From the NCBI GenBank assembly GCA_018993265.1, contig JAGKSW010000081.1, positions 1 to 37,786 on the forward strand: 37,786 nucleotides of DNA. Direction: 5' to 3'. The notes under the pieces were generated by a model. The model searched no databases. It worked only from the letters and a program-made list of their open reading frames with translations, and was not told the origin of the DNA. The DNA comes from Nostoc sp. TH1S01 (lineage in GTDB: Bacteria; Cyanobacteriota; Cyanobacteriia; Cyanobacteriales; Nostocaceae). Positions 17,494 to 25,143 of this stretch are shown piece by piece. A program made the position numbers and the translations under genes. Position 1 is the stretch's first letter; the number at the start of each line of letters is the position of its first letter.

Positions 17494-18362
17494 ATTAAAA
17501 GTTGCCGTAGATCCTCAATTGTGTTTGCAGTTGTAATAGCTTGTTGAATAGCTTTTAATCTTGGTACATCACTAATCTGAGAGATAATCGGCATCAATTC
17601 TAAACCTGAATTGCCGAATTTCATCTTCAATACGAGTTCGATACTTGAATACAATTCCTCTCTTCGTCCACGTGCTTCACCGCGTGCTTCGCCACGTGCT
17701 TCGCCTTCACGCAAAATTTCTTGATACCAAGGTGATTCACGTAACACAGCCATATCCCACCTCATAATTTCTTGAACTAATGCACTTTCTAAAACAAACG
17801 TAGCAAAAAAAGCCAAGACTGTTTCTAATTGGTTTAGCTGTTCATCAGCACGGAGAATTTGTAATGCTTCTCGAATTATCGATTCATTTTCACCACCTTT
17901 TAGAATTGGTACAAAGGGAAGTAGAGATGGTAAGGGTTGTTCCAAGACTATATTCACATCGACTTCCCACAAGTTAATCACGCGATAATCTTGTAATGCC
18001 CTTAATCCAGCAATGTTTGATTCAAACCTAGTAGGTATTGGATCGTTTGTAGTTTTGAGAATATTGATTAAGACGGGGTAAGTAGGTAAATTATATTTTT
18101 CTTCAGCAAGTGCGGAATATGCACGCATTCGGCGTGGCATTTGCGGTTGATAGCGTAATTGTAATTCGTTGAGAACTAAAAATTCACCGTAATCAGGACT
18201 GGTAGCACGGATTAAAACATCACTTTCGCGGCTAATCCATTGAAATTCAGAACTGAGAATTTCCCCAGCAACGACATCAGGGATTTGTGTTACCCATCGT
18301 ACCCAGTTATCGGGTGCAAGGCTGATTAATTTTTTCGTGCTGACATCTGCGCGTTTGGACAT
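17490..18362 (-). CDS. Rpn-like PD-(D/E)XK nuclease family protein
   Basis: A 290-aa protein resembling the cyanobacterial Rpn/transposase-like proteins that often carry a DUF4351-like C-terminus. The N-terminal part fits a PD-(D/E)XK nuclease: RESDVLIRA (D48) followed by NELQLRYQ (E66, Q68). Rpn-family proteins are DNA endonucleases that promote RecA-independent recombination. The middle contains [12 protein letters not shown], and a 12-bp tandem repeat at 17671-17706 gives [13 protein letters not shown]. The C-terminal ~60 residues ([15 protein letters not shown] to DLRQLLI) look like a small helical domain. Such genes are multicopy in filamentous cyanobacteria. It is divergent from the DUF3800 gene. 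The family call is fairly good; activity is not shown. Confidence 0.75.
   Translation of the reverse strand: MSKRADVSTKKLISLAPDNWVRWVTQIPDVVAGEILSSEFQWISRESDVLIRATSPDYGEFLVLNELQLRYQPQMPRRMRAYSALAEEKYNLPTYPVLINILKTTNDPIPTRFESNIAGLRALQDYRVINLWEVDVNIVLEQPLPSLLPFVPILKGGENESIIREALQILRADEQLNQLETVLAFFATFVLESALVQEIMRWDMAVLRESPWYQEILREGEARGEARGEARGRREELYSSIELVLKMKFGNSGLELMPIISQISDVPRLKAIQQAITTANTIEDLRQLLI
17671..17706. repeat. 12-bp tandem repeat x3 inside the Rpn-like gene
   Basis: Three copies of a CGTGCTTCRCCR-type unit, in frame, encode repeated GEAR. The unit count is likely to vary between strains by slippage. Confidence 0.8.
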
Positions 18363-18476
18363 TCGGTAGAGTGGATGAGATGAGTAATCAAGCTGATGCT
18401 AATGCGATCGCATAATTTAGAGGCTATATCTCAGATTGACGTAAAATGGGTCAAATCTACTCATATTTTCCAGTGC

Positions 18477-19301
18477 ATGTCAGCAGAAATGAAATTTCGT
18501 CACTATTTTGTTGACGAGGCGGGTGATCTTACATTCTTCGATAAAAAAGGACGCATCATTGTAGGTCAACCTGGAGCATCTAAATTTTTTATGGTTGGCG
18601 TTGCTCAAATTGAGCATCCAGAAAAAGTGACAGGGGAACTGAATGCACTTCGTTCAAGCTTGATGACGCATCCTCGCTTCAAAAATATTCCTTCTATGCA
18701 ACCTGAAGCGAAAAAGACTGCTATTACCTTTCACGCTAAGGACGACCATCCCGAAATTCGTGAACAGGTTTTTGAACTGATGCAGTCTTTCGATATCAAA
18801 GTGTTCATTGCCATTCGGAGTAAAGCTGATATGGCAAGATCAGCCAAAGCCAACTTTAAACGTTTAGGTAAAAAGCTAGAACAGAATGCAATTTATGACG
18901 ATCTAATAAAGCGTGTGTTCAAAGATTTATTGCATAAAGCAGACGTTATCCAAATTGCTATCGCTAGACGTGGAAAGGAAGCACGCGAAGAAGCACTAGA
19001 AAAAGCTATTCATCAAGCTCAGAAAAATTTTGAGTCTCAATGGAAAATTTCTTCAAGTAGCTCTATTATCATTAAGCCCACCTATCCATCTGAGGTTGCT
19101 GGTTTACAAGTAATTGACTATTACCTCTGGGCTTTGCAGCGATGCTATGAACGCGACGATGACCAGTTTTTTCTACCTCTTGAGAATAAATATAAGCTTA
19201 TTATGGATTTGGACGATAGGCGCAATAAGGGTTATGGAGAGTGGTATTGCGATCGCAACCCATTAACGCTTGAAAAGCTAAAAGGGGCTAGGTCTCAGTA
19301 G
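18477..19301 (+). CDS. DUF3800 domain protein (predicted RNase H-fold nuclease)
   Basis: A protein of about 275 aa matching DUF3800: N-terminal FRHYFVDEAGDLTFF with the typical DEAGD acidic cluster, FFMVGVAQI strand, then a long helical middle (HPEIREQVFELMQSFDIKVF) and a C-terminal GLQVIDYYLWALQRCYER segment with a conserved-type Asp. From memory this family is predicted to have an RNase H-like fold; biochemical function is not established. The open frame starts at 18396 with ATG, but its first 27 codons (LEAISQIDVKW...) are unlike the family, so ATG at 18477 or 18489 (MKFRHYF) is preferred. It is divergent from the Rpn-like gene. Two possible nucleases side by side between chaperone genes suggest an acquired insert. 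Confidence 0.78.
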   Translation: MSAEMKFRHYFVDEAGDLTFFDKKGRIIVGQPGASKFFMVGVAQIEHPEKVTGELNALRSSLMTHPRFKNIPSMQPEAKKTAITFHAKDDHPEIREQVFELMQSFDIKVFIAIRSKADMARSAKANFKRLGKKLEQNAIYDDLIKRVFKDLLHKADVIQIAIARRGKEAREEALEKAIHQAQKNFESQWKISSSSSIIIKPTYPSEVAGLQVIDYYLWALQRCYERDDDQFFLPLENKYKLIMDLDDRRNKGYGEWYCDRNPLTLEKLKGARSQ

Positions 19302-19540
19302 GATTTCTACTTTGACACACGGCATGAAGCCGACGTTTGCCCCTTACAATACTATTGTACACGAATCGAGTGTACGCAGCAAATCCAAACATTTCAGACT
19401 TTAATCATGACCATTTCATAAATAAATTTGCAGGTGCGATCGCCCACAATCGCTGGAAAGTCTAATGATTTTTCCCTCTGTGGAATAGGCTGGCAGGTTT
19501 ACAATATTAGAAAAAACTTGATCGCAAACCTCAAACAGCC

Positions 19541-20104
19541 GTGAATCAAAACGGGGCAATGCCACAAAGTAGTGAAACTTCCTACTACTCTCTACTAGGA
19601 CTGCATCCCTCAGCATCGGTGATCGACATTCGCCGTGCTTATCGGGAACTGAGCAAGCGCTATCATCCTGATACTACAGATTTACCTGCTGCCCTTGCTA
19701 CTGCTAAATTCCAGCAAATTAATGAAGCTTACGCCACGTTGAGTCATCCAGAACGGCGACTCAGCTACGATTTGAAAATTGGTTATTCCCGCTTTGGGGT
19801 AATTCAAGCGCCTGCGGATTTACATCGTCCGGTGCGCTATTCTTATGATTACTCAAAATCAGCTTACTTAGATGCCAGCGATCGCCCTCTCTCTTCGGGT
19901 GAAATCTTCGCTTTATTTATTCTGGGACTGACTTTTGTCGGATGTTTATTACTGGCGATCGCGATCGGATTTGCTCGTGGTGAGGCGGCTTTTCAAACCC
20001 AAACACCCCAACCAACCCCCAAAGTTGAAAAGCAAATTTCTTACCTATCGCAATTAACTAGTTCTGGGGAATTAACAAACTTTAACTTTTCTATCTTCAA
20101 ATAA
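19541..20104 (+). CDS. Membrane-anchored J-domain protein
   Basis: A 187-aa protein with a complete J domain at residues 14-78 (YYSLLGLHPSASVIDIRRAY, HPD in KRYHPDTTD, KFQQINEAYATLSHPERR) and one strong membrane helix at about 121-145 (SGEIFALFILGLTFVGCLLL). A short Thr/Pro/Gln-rich tail follows. The topology places the J domain on one membrane face, where it would recruit a DnaK. The frame opens with GTG at 19541; ATG at 19559 (MPQSSETSYYS) is an equally good start. It is followed 31 bp later by the DUF3143 gene, probably co-transcribed. The client is unknown. Confidence 0.85.
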   Translation: MNQNGAMPQSSETSYYSLLGLHPSASVIDIRRAYRELSKRYHPDTTDLPAALATAKFQQINEAYATLSHPERRLSYDLKIGYSRFGVIQAPADLHRPVRYSYDYSKSAYLDASDRPLSSGEIFALFILGLTFVGCLLLAIAIGFARGEAAFQTQTPQPTPKVEKQISYLSQLTSSGELTNFNFSIFK

Positions 20105-20135
20105 ACTGTTTCCTAACGCAAAATCTCAAATTCCT

Positions 20136-20408
20136 ATGTCTCTTCCGTCAGCAGATACTCCTTTATATAATCATCCTCTGCCACAAATTGAGCAATGGTT
20201 AAAAGACCAAGGTTGTCAACAAAATGAAACAGAACTTCATTGTTGGCGCGTGCAAAGACCTGATTGGCAAGCTGAACTTTGGCTAGATATTGAACAAATC
20301 GTCGTTAGATATCTCGAAGCTGGCGAAAATCGCCAAGATATCCAACGCTCATTTAAGTATTCTCTCAGCCGGGAAGATATCGAACAAGCTGTGTTTTCTG
20401 GCCCATAG
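20136..20408 (+). CDS. DUF3143 family protein
   Basis: A 90-aa soluble protein with the pattern I associate with DUF3143, a small cyanobacterial/plastid-lineage family: TPLYNHPLPQIEQWLKDQGC, then LHCWRVQRPDWQAELWLDIE, QIVVRYL and a C-terminal SFKYSLSREDIEQAV. Length is typical. No catalytic motif is evident and function is unknown. It sits just after the membrane J protein, in the same direction, and is convergent with uppS across a heptamer-repeat hairpin. Confidence 0.82.
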   Translation: MSLPSADTPLYNHPLPQIEQWLKDQGCQQNETELHCWRVQRPDWQAELWLDIEQIVVRYLEAGENRQDIQRSFKYSLSREDIEQAVFSGP

Positions 20409-20410
20409 AT

Positions 20411-20535
20411 TAGGGGTTAGAGGTTAGAGGCTAGAGGCTAGGTAATAAGCAGAATAAATTTAGATTTCTTGAGCAAGAATCGAAGTCAGTTTTATACTAG
20501 CGCCTAGTCCCCAGCCCCCAGCCCCTAGCCTCTCG
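20411..20535. repeat. Heptamer repeats forming an inverted pair between convergent genes
   Basis: A GGTTAGA/GGCTAGA tandem (about 20415-20442) and a CCCCAGC/CCCTAGC tandem (about 20505-20535) face each other. AGAGGCTAGG (20433-20442) is the exact reverse complement of CCTAGCCTCT (20524-20533). The pair may form a long hairpin that stops transcription from both sides; this is inferred. Confidence 0.6.
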
Positions 20536-20539
20536 TCCC

Positions 20540-21289
20540 TTACACTTTCCCAAATCTTCGCTCTCTTTGCTGATATGCACACAAAGCCCGGTGAAATTCA
20601 GCACGGTCAAAATCTGGCCACAGAGTTTCAGTGATGTAAATTTCCCCGTAAGCCATTTGCCAGAGAAGGAAATTGGAAAGGCGCATTTCACCGCTAGTGC
20701 GGATTAATAAATCAGGGTCATCAATTCCGGCGGTGTAGAGGTGGCTTTCAAAGACCGCTTCATCAATTTCCTCTGGTTTGAGGATACCTTGCTCGACTTT
20801 TTGGGCGATCGCCCGACAAGCTTGTAAAATTTCTTGCCGTCCACCATAATTAGTTGCCACAGAAAACTTAATACTGCGATTATTCTTTGTAGCTTCCATT
20901 GAGCGAGTAATTTCTTCTTGAAGCGATCGCGGTAAAGCCTGCAAATTTCCCACAAACTGAATTTGCACATTTTCCTCGACCATTTCCCGCAGTTCTTGAC
21001 GTAAAACTACTTGGAATAAAGTCATCAAAAAATCTACTTCTTCCTGCGGTCTTTTCCAATTTTCCGTAGAAAAAGCATAAGCTGTCAGTGCCTCAATTCC
21101 CCAGTCTTTGCAACAACGCAGCAAATCCTTTAAAGCATCTACACCACGCTTATGGCCCATAATTCGTGGCAAACCTTGACGTTTGGCCCATCGACCATTG
21201 CCATCCATAATCACCGCAACGTGTTTGGGCAGTAGTTCCCGTTTTAAATCAGGGGGTAAATATTGCAGTTCAGTGTGTTGTACAGTCAT
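20540..21289 (-). CDS. uppS: Isoprenyl transferase (undecaprenyl diphosphate synthase)
   Basis: Cis-prenyltransferase of 249 aa that adds isopentenyl units to farnesyl diphosphate, making the C55 lipid carrier for peptidoglycan and polysaccharide export. The family motifs are all present: [20 protein letters not shown] with catalytic D29, [25 protein letters not shown], and C-terminal [20 protein letters not shown] with TLWPDF. The start codon overlaps the cdaA stop as ATGA, so translation is probably coupled. It is the last gene of the lysA-cdaA-uppS run. Confidence 0.96.
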   Translation of the reverse strand: MTVQHTELQYLPPDLKRELLPKHVAVIMDGNGRWAKRQGLPRIMGHKRGVDALKDLLRCCKDWGIEALTAYAFSTENWKRPQEEVDFLMTLFQVVLRQELREMVEENVQIQFVGNLQALPRSLQEEITRSMEATKNNRSIKFSVATNYGGRQEILQACRAIAQKVEQGILKPEEIDEAVFESHLYTAGIDDPDLLIRTSGEMRLSNFLLWQMAYGEIYITETLWPDFDRAEFHRALCAYQQRERRFGKV

Positions 21290-22209
21290 TTTTTGTCTCG
21301 TGAAGCGGTCGATGGTAATCCAAGTAAACGTGAAACCAGTACCAGTGCTTTACTACCAATCTGACGCACCCAGCTTAACAGACCAGGAGCCACAGCTTCC
21401 CGATCCACAGTTGGAGATAATCGAGCCTCTAACGACTCTTTAAGTTTTCTAATGGTCAGTGGTCTATTTAGGGTTCCCCGTTCCGCTAAGGAAATAGAAC
21501 CCGTTTCTTCTGATACAACTACACAAATACAATTTTCGACCCGCTCAGTAATTCCCATCGCTGCCCGATGGCGTGTACCCAACTGGCGCGAGGCTGTGCG
21601 TCCCGAAAGTGGTAAAATTATACCTGATGATACAATCCGTGAGCCGCGAATTAAAGTCGCTCCATCATGTAACAAAGTTTTCGGCTGAAAAATTGTTTGT
21701 ATAAGTTCCTTAGAGACCTCAGCATTCAGCTTAACTCCAGGCACAGAAAAATCTCGCTCATCAATTGGGCCTGTGGTTTCCAAAATTAGCAAAGCTCCTA
21801 TTCGGTTTTTTGAAAGTTCTTTCACCGCATCCACAATTTCATCAATCACACTATCAGATTTGGGGATGGATAAACTCGAAGTTTGAAACAACTGGCGTAC
21901 TTCTCCGCGTCCTAATTGTTCCAAAAATCGCCGAAATTCTGACTGTAAGGCTACCGCCATCGCCACAGCACAACCAATCACTAATTTTTCCAAGACAAAA
22001 TTCAGCAGTGGTAAGCCCAATCTACCGCTGAGTGCCGATGCCAACATTAAAATAATAAATCCTCGCACCATCCACAGTGTCCGGCGCTCGCTAATAATAA
22101 CTAGTATCATGTACGTCAGCGCCAGCACTAATACAATATCCAGAGTCCCAAGTAGCAAGGACTGCGACCATCCTAGGTTTGTCAGCCAATGCTTTGACCA
22201 ATCTCTCAT
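21286..22209 (-). CDS. cdaA: CdaA-type diadenylate cyclase
   Basis: Membrane-bound cyclase of 307 aa that makes c-di-AMP from two ATP. Three hydrophobic helices occupy about residues 18-90. The DAC domain follows with DGA at 182-184 ([11 protein letters not shown]) and RHRAA at 213-217 ([13 protein letters not shown]), both needed for ATP binding and catalysis. The C-terminal tail beyond about 265 is weakly hydrophobic. In Firmicutes cdaA is linked to cell-wall genes (glmM); here the linkage is to lysA and uppS, also precursor genes. It overlaps uppS by 4 nt. c-di-AMP controls potassium/osmotic balance and, in cyanobacteria, night survival and bicarbonate uptake; this is family knowledge. Confidence 0.95.
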   Translation of the reverse strand: MRDWSKHWLTNLGWSQSLLLGTLDIVLVLALTYMILVIISERRTLWMVRGFIILMLASALSGRLGLPLLNFVLEKLVIGCAVAMAVALQSEFRRFLEQLGRGEVRQLFQTSSLSIPKSDSVIDEIVDAVKELSKNRIGALLILETTGPIDERDFSVPGVKLNAEVSKELIQTIFQPKTLLHDGATLIRGSRIVSSGIILPLSGRTASRQLGTRHRAAMGITERVENCICVVVSEETGSISLAERGTLNRPLTIRKLKESLEARLSPTVDREAVAPGLLSWVRQIGSKALVLVSRLLGLPSTASRDKK

Positions 22210-22245
22210 GACATCTGGATTATCTTTCTGTCTCTATACGGTTAA

Positions 22246-22318
22246 TCATTTGTCATTTGTCATTAGCCATTAGTTTTTTGCAAATGACTAATGACTCAGG
22301 ACTAATGACTAATTTTTA
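22246..22318. repeat. GTCATTT/GTCATTA heptamer repeat overlapping the lysA stop
   Basis: TCATTTGTCATTTGTCATTA and the following inverted part ATGACTAATGACTCAGGACT form a heptamer tract with internal inverted symmetry around the TTTTTTG at about 22273-22279. It fills nearly all of the lysA-cdaA spacer and provides the last three sense codons and the stop of lysA. Confidence 0.75.
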
Positions 22319-23705
22319 GTCTTTCTGGTAGGCAATCTTGCCGAATCAAGTCTTGATAAGTTTCGCGTTGCAAAATTAAATTTGCTTCACCATTTGTCAC
22401 TACTACTGCTGCGGGCCGGGGTAAGCGGTTGTAGTTAGATGCCATACTGTAATTGTACGCACCAGTTGCCATAACCACGAGAATATCTCCTGGTTCAGTC
22501 TTTGGTAGTTGGGCATTCTTAATTAGGATATCTCCTGATTCGCAATGTTTACCAGCTACTGTGACTGTTTCTGTAACACTAGCAGACATTTTATTAGCAA
22601 CTACAGCCCGATAAACTGACTGGTAAGTGATTGGTCGAGGATTATCGGACATTCCGCCATCAACAGATACGTAGGTACGAATTTCTGGTACTACTTTTGT
22701 CGCGCCAATGGTGTAGGCAGTGACGCAAGCTGTAGCAATCAACGATCGCCCTGGCTCACATAATAGCTTTGGTAAAGGCAGATTTTCCGCAGCACAAGTT
22801 TCTTGAATAACTTCACAAATTACCTTTACCCAATCTTTAATACTTGGGGGATCATCGGATTCTGTATAGCGAATGCCTAATCCACCACCAATATTGAGTT
22901 CGGTTAAATTTAAACCATACTTAGCAGTATCCCGGAACCACTGTACCATCACATCCGCTAAATCTCGATGGGGTTGCAGTTCAAAAATTTGTGAACCAAT
23001 ATGAGCGTGCAAGCCTACACAGTTCAAGGAAGGTTGCTTGCTCACAAAGGTAAATACTTCATCTAAGTCGTTGGGATCAAAGCCAAACTTACTATCTAAG
23101 TGTCCCGTGCGGATGTATTCGTGAGTGTGGCATTCGATACCAGGAGTTAACCGCAGCATGATCCGAACTGGCTGGGTATTTTGGGTCAATTCCACCAAAT
23201 TGTGCAATTCTTGCCAGTTATCAACAACAATCGTTACACCCGATTCAATCGCTAAAACTAGCTCAGAGTACGATTTATTATTCCCGTGGAGGTAAATTTT
23301 TTCAGGACTAACGCCAGCAGTTAAAGCTGTGTAGAGTTCACCGCCAGAGACGACATCAATTCCCAAGCCTTCCGAGGCTGCGATCGCACACACGGCTAGA
23401 CAATTCCACGCTTTGGAAGCATACAATACTTGAGATTCACCTTGGTAATATTGCTTAAAAGCATCTCGGTATTGCCGACAAGCCGCACGGAGAGTTTCTT
23501 CATCTAAAATATATAAAGGCGAACCAAACTGCTGCACTAGGGTTGTGACATCACACCCACCAATTTCCAGAGAGTCATTACTGTTAACTTTCGCTGTTAA
23601 AGGTAACAGTTCCTGGTTGGGCGAAACAGTTTCGTTGGGGTTGCGCTTTTGAGGCAAATACTGAGTCCCAGTATTTTGAACCTCAGTGGGGTGAGTCGAT
23701 ACCAT
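22302..23705 (-). CDS. lysA: Diaminopimelate decarboxylase
   Basis: PLP enzyme of 467 aa that decarboxylates meso-diaminopimelate to L-lysine, the last step of lysine synthesis; it competes with peptidoglycan for DAP. Evidence: PLP lysine K98 in VLYASKAWNC, LNIGGGLGIRY phosphate-binding loop, LLCEPGRSL, catalytic Cys in GKHCESGDIL, and ATGAYNYSMASNYNRLPRP. The first ~45 residues (Thr/Gln/Asn-rich) are an extension often seen in cyanobacterial LysA. The C-terminal ISH and TAG stop come from a TAGTCAT heptamer repeat. It is first in a run with cdaA and uppS, 92 bp apart, and divergent from rimI over a repeat-rich 363-bp region. Confidence 0.96.
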   Translation of the reverse strand: MVSTHPTEVQNTGTQYLPQKRNPNETVSPNQELLPLTAKVNSNDSLEIGGCDVTTLVQQFGSPLYILDEETLRAACRQYRDAFKQYYQGESQVLYASKAWNCLAVCAIAASEGLGIDVVSGGELYTALTAGVSPEKIYLHGNNKSYSELVLAIESGVTIVVDNWQELHNLVELTQNTQPVRIMLRLTPGIECHTHEYIRTGHLDSKFGFDPNDLDEVFTFVSKQPSLNCVGLHAHIGSQIFELQPHRDLADVMVQWFRDTAKYGLNLTELNIGGGLGIRYTESDDPPSIKDWVKVICEVIQETCAAENLPLPKLLCEPGRSLIATACVTAYTIGATKVVPEIRTYVSVDGGMSDNPRPITYQSVYRAVVANKMSASVTETVTVAGKHCESGDILIKNAQLPKTEPGDILVVMATGAYNYSMASNYNRLPRPAAVVVTNGEANLILQRETYQDLIRQDCLPERLKISH

Positions 23706-24068
23706 AACTATATAAATTGTCCTTGTACAAATTAAGGGCGTGCGGAAGTGTCCCGATTTTCAGTTTACCAACTCAGTGTTGAGTGCTGTACACTGAGCGC
23801 AGCCGAAGTGTGAGTGCTGAGTCACCGAAGTTTGCCTGGAGGGAAACCACTCCACTTGCTACTCTGCGAGAAGCCGCGCAAAACGCGTCTACAAGCCGGG
23901 CAACCTGTCCAACGCAGTGGCTTCTCCTTGCAACTTATCGCTGAGTAAAAAGTACGAGAGAACTTTCGCACAGCCGGAAATCAACCATTAAGTTAAGGTA
24001 ATTTGAACTCAGCATTTTCAACTCAGCACTTTCAACTCAGCACTTTCAACTCAGCACTTTAGATAAAT
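23706..24068. repeat. Divergent lysA-rimI intergenic region made largely of repeats
   Basis: From left to right: a CTCAGTGTTGAGTGCTG/CACTGAGCGCAGCCGAAGTG hairpin-type repeat (about 23769-23820), an element with GAGAAGCC (23868-23875) and its complement GGCTTCTC (23919-23926) flanking ACGCGTCTACA, and a 14-bp tandem tract. Both promoters must lie in or between these repeats. I could not pick a convincing -35/-10 pair. Confidence 0.6.
24006..24060. repeat. Tandem 14-bp repeat (AACTCAGCACTTTC) x4
   Basis: Four direct copies (24006, 24020, 24034, 24048) of AACTCAGCACTTTC, the first with one change and the last truncated by one base. The tract ends 8 nt before the rimI start. The same unit AACTCAGCACTT is found inside the mobA start region on the minus strand. 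Confidence 0.9.
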
Positions 24069-24617
24069 GTGATTTCATCAGAATTAAAATTGCGATCGCT
24101 CACAACAGATGACCTCAGTACCATCCTGGAACTTGATCAAGCTTGTTTTGGTGGTCTTTGGACTTTAACAGGTTATCAACGCGAACTAGAAAGCCCTAAC
24201 AGCGAATTATTGGGTTTGTTTGCACCATTGTCTAGCATGAAACTTCTAGGTATGGGGTGCTTTTGGTCGATTGTTGACGAAGCCCACATTACCATTTTGG
24301 CGATTCATCCCCAATACCACCGTCAAGGTTTGGGGCAAGCTTTATTGTACGCTCTGTTGAAGACAGCTTGCGATCGCGGTTTAGAACGCGCCACCCTCGA
24401 AGTTAGAGTTTCTAACGTTGCTGCCATATCCTTATATGAAAAATTTGGCTTTAAAATTGCTGGACAGCGACGACGTTATTACAAAGACAACGGCGAAGAT
24501 GCTTTGATTCTGTGGTTATCAGAGTTGCAATATCCACATTTTCAAAAAACTTTAGACCAGTGGCACACCATTGTTAGCAAACAGTTGAGCCAATTTTCTT
24601 GGCAACTGATTAGTTAG
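24069..24617 (+). CDS. rimI: Ribosomal protein S18-alanine N-acetyltransferase (RimI-like GNAT)
   Basis: GNAT-fold acetyltransferase of 182 aa; RimI acetylates the N-terminal Ala of ribosomal protein S18. Acetyl-CoA motif A is AHITILAIHPQYHRQGLGQA; motif B includes ATLEVRVSNVAAISLYEKFG; then FKIAGQRRRYYKDNGEDALI, the RimI-type RRRYYxDNGEDA ending. The ~20 residues after LWLSEL extend beyond E. coli RimI. The frame starts with GTG at 24069. An ATG two bases earlier is out of frame, and the 14-bp tandem repeat occupies the usual Shine-Dalgarno area. The stop lies at the edge of a GGGTTAGAGGTTAG heptamer tract. Confidence 0.9.
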   Translation: MISSELKLRSLTTDDLSTILELDQACFGGLWTLTGYQRELESPNSELLGLFAPLSSMKLLGMGCFWSIVDEAHITILAIHPQYHRQGLGQALLYALLKTACDRGLERATLEVRVSNVAAISLYEKFGFKIAGQRRRYYKDNGEDALILWLSELQYPHFQKTLDQWHTIVSKQLSQFSWQLIS

Positions 24618-25143
24618 GGGTTAGAGGTTAGCAGGAATGATATTGAAAGGTTAGGTTGAGGAAAAACCTACGTAGTTGGTTAATTTTTTGGTGTCCTACT
24701 ATCAGCTACTTACAAGAAAGCTCACAACCAAACTGAAAAACCATCTTCTCTAGTCCCTAGCCCCTAACCTTTAGCTTTTAACCCTTTACATTTGTTAATT
24801 AATTAGAATATTTAATAAATATATTTTTTGAGTTTTAAATTAAAAATATTTTGAGTAAAAGTTTGACTATTTTAGGCTAAAGTATGCTAATAATTGGTAT
24901 TTGTGACTGGTAAAATTAAATTATCACAATAACGGCCAACTATTTACAACTCAAGCTGAAAAGCAAGTAAATCAAAGCTCCTCAACACAGTAGCCGTAAC
25001 AAAATTCATTAACAGTTGACAAATCCACCCATCAATTTGAGTAGTCTCCCTTGGATGTCTAATATCTGTGATACAGACACCCAAAACCTTAGCCTGTGCT
25101 AAAATCAGCGTACCGGCACGACGCAGGTGATGGGAAAAATGCC
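24618..25143. other. Long rimI-clpC intergenic region / clpC leader
   Basis: About 526 bp without a gene. It starts with GGTTAGA heptamers, then has dispersed repeat copy B (24713-24778, compare 7130-7198), an AT-rich block (24790-24870) likely to hold the clpC promoter, and a less AT-rich leader up to the clpC ATG. No riboswitch or other structured RNA was recognised. Confidence 0.5.

Noticed and set aside
19341-19378. GTACAC/GTGTAC inverted repeat as a regulatory site
   Set aside because: Only 6-bp arms, does not fit the LexA consensus, and about 180 bp from the next start; may be chance.
24006-24060. Possible CRISPR-like array
   Set aside because: The units are contiguous 14-mers without spacers, so it is a simple tandem repeat.
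25096-25143. Upstream GTG start for clpC
   Set aside because: The 16 extra codons do not match the conserved ClpC N-terminus MFERFTEKA, so the leader is probably untranslated.
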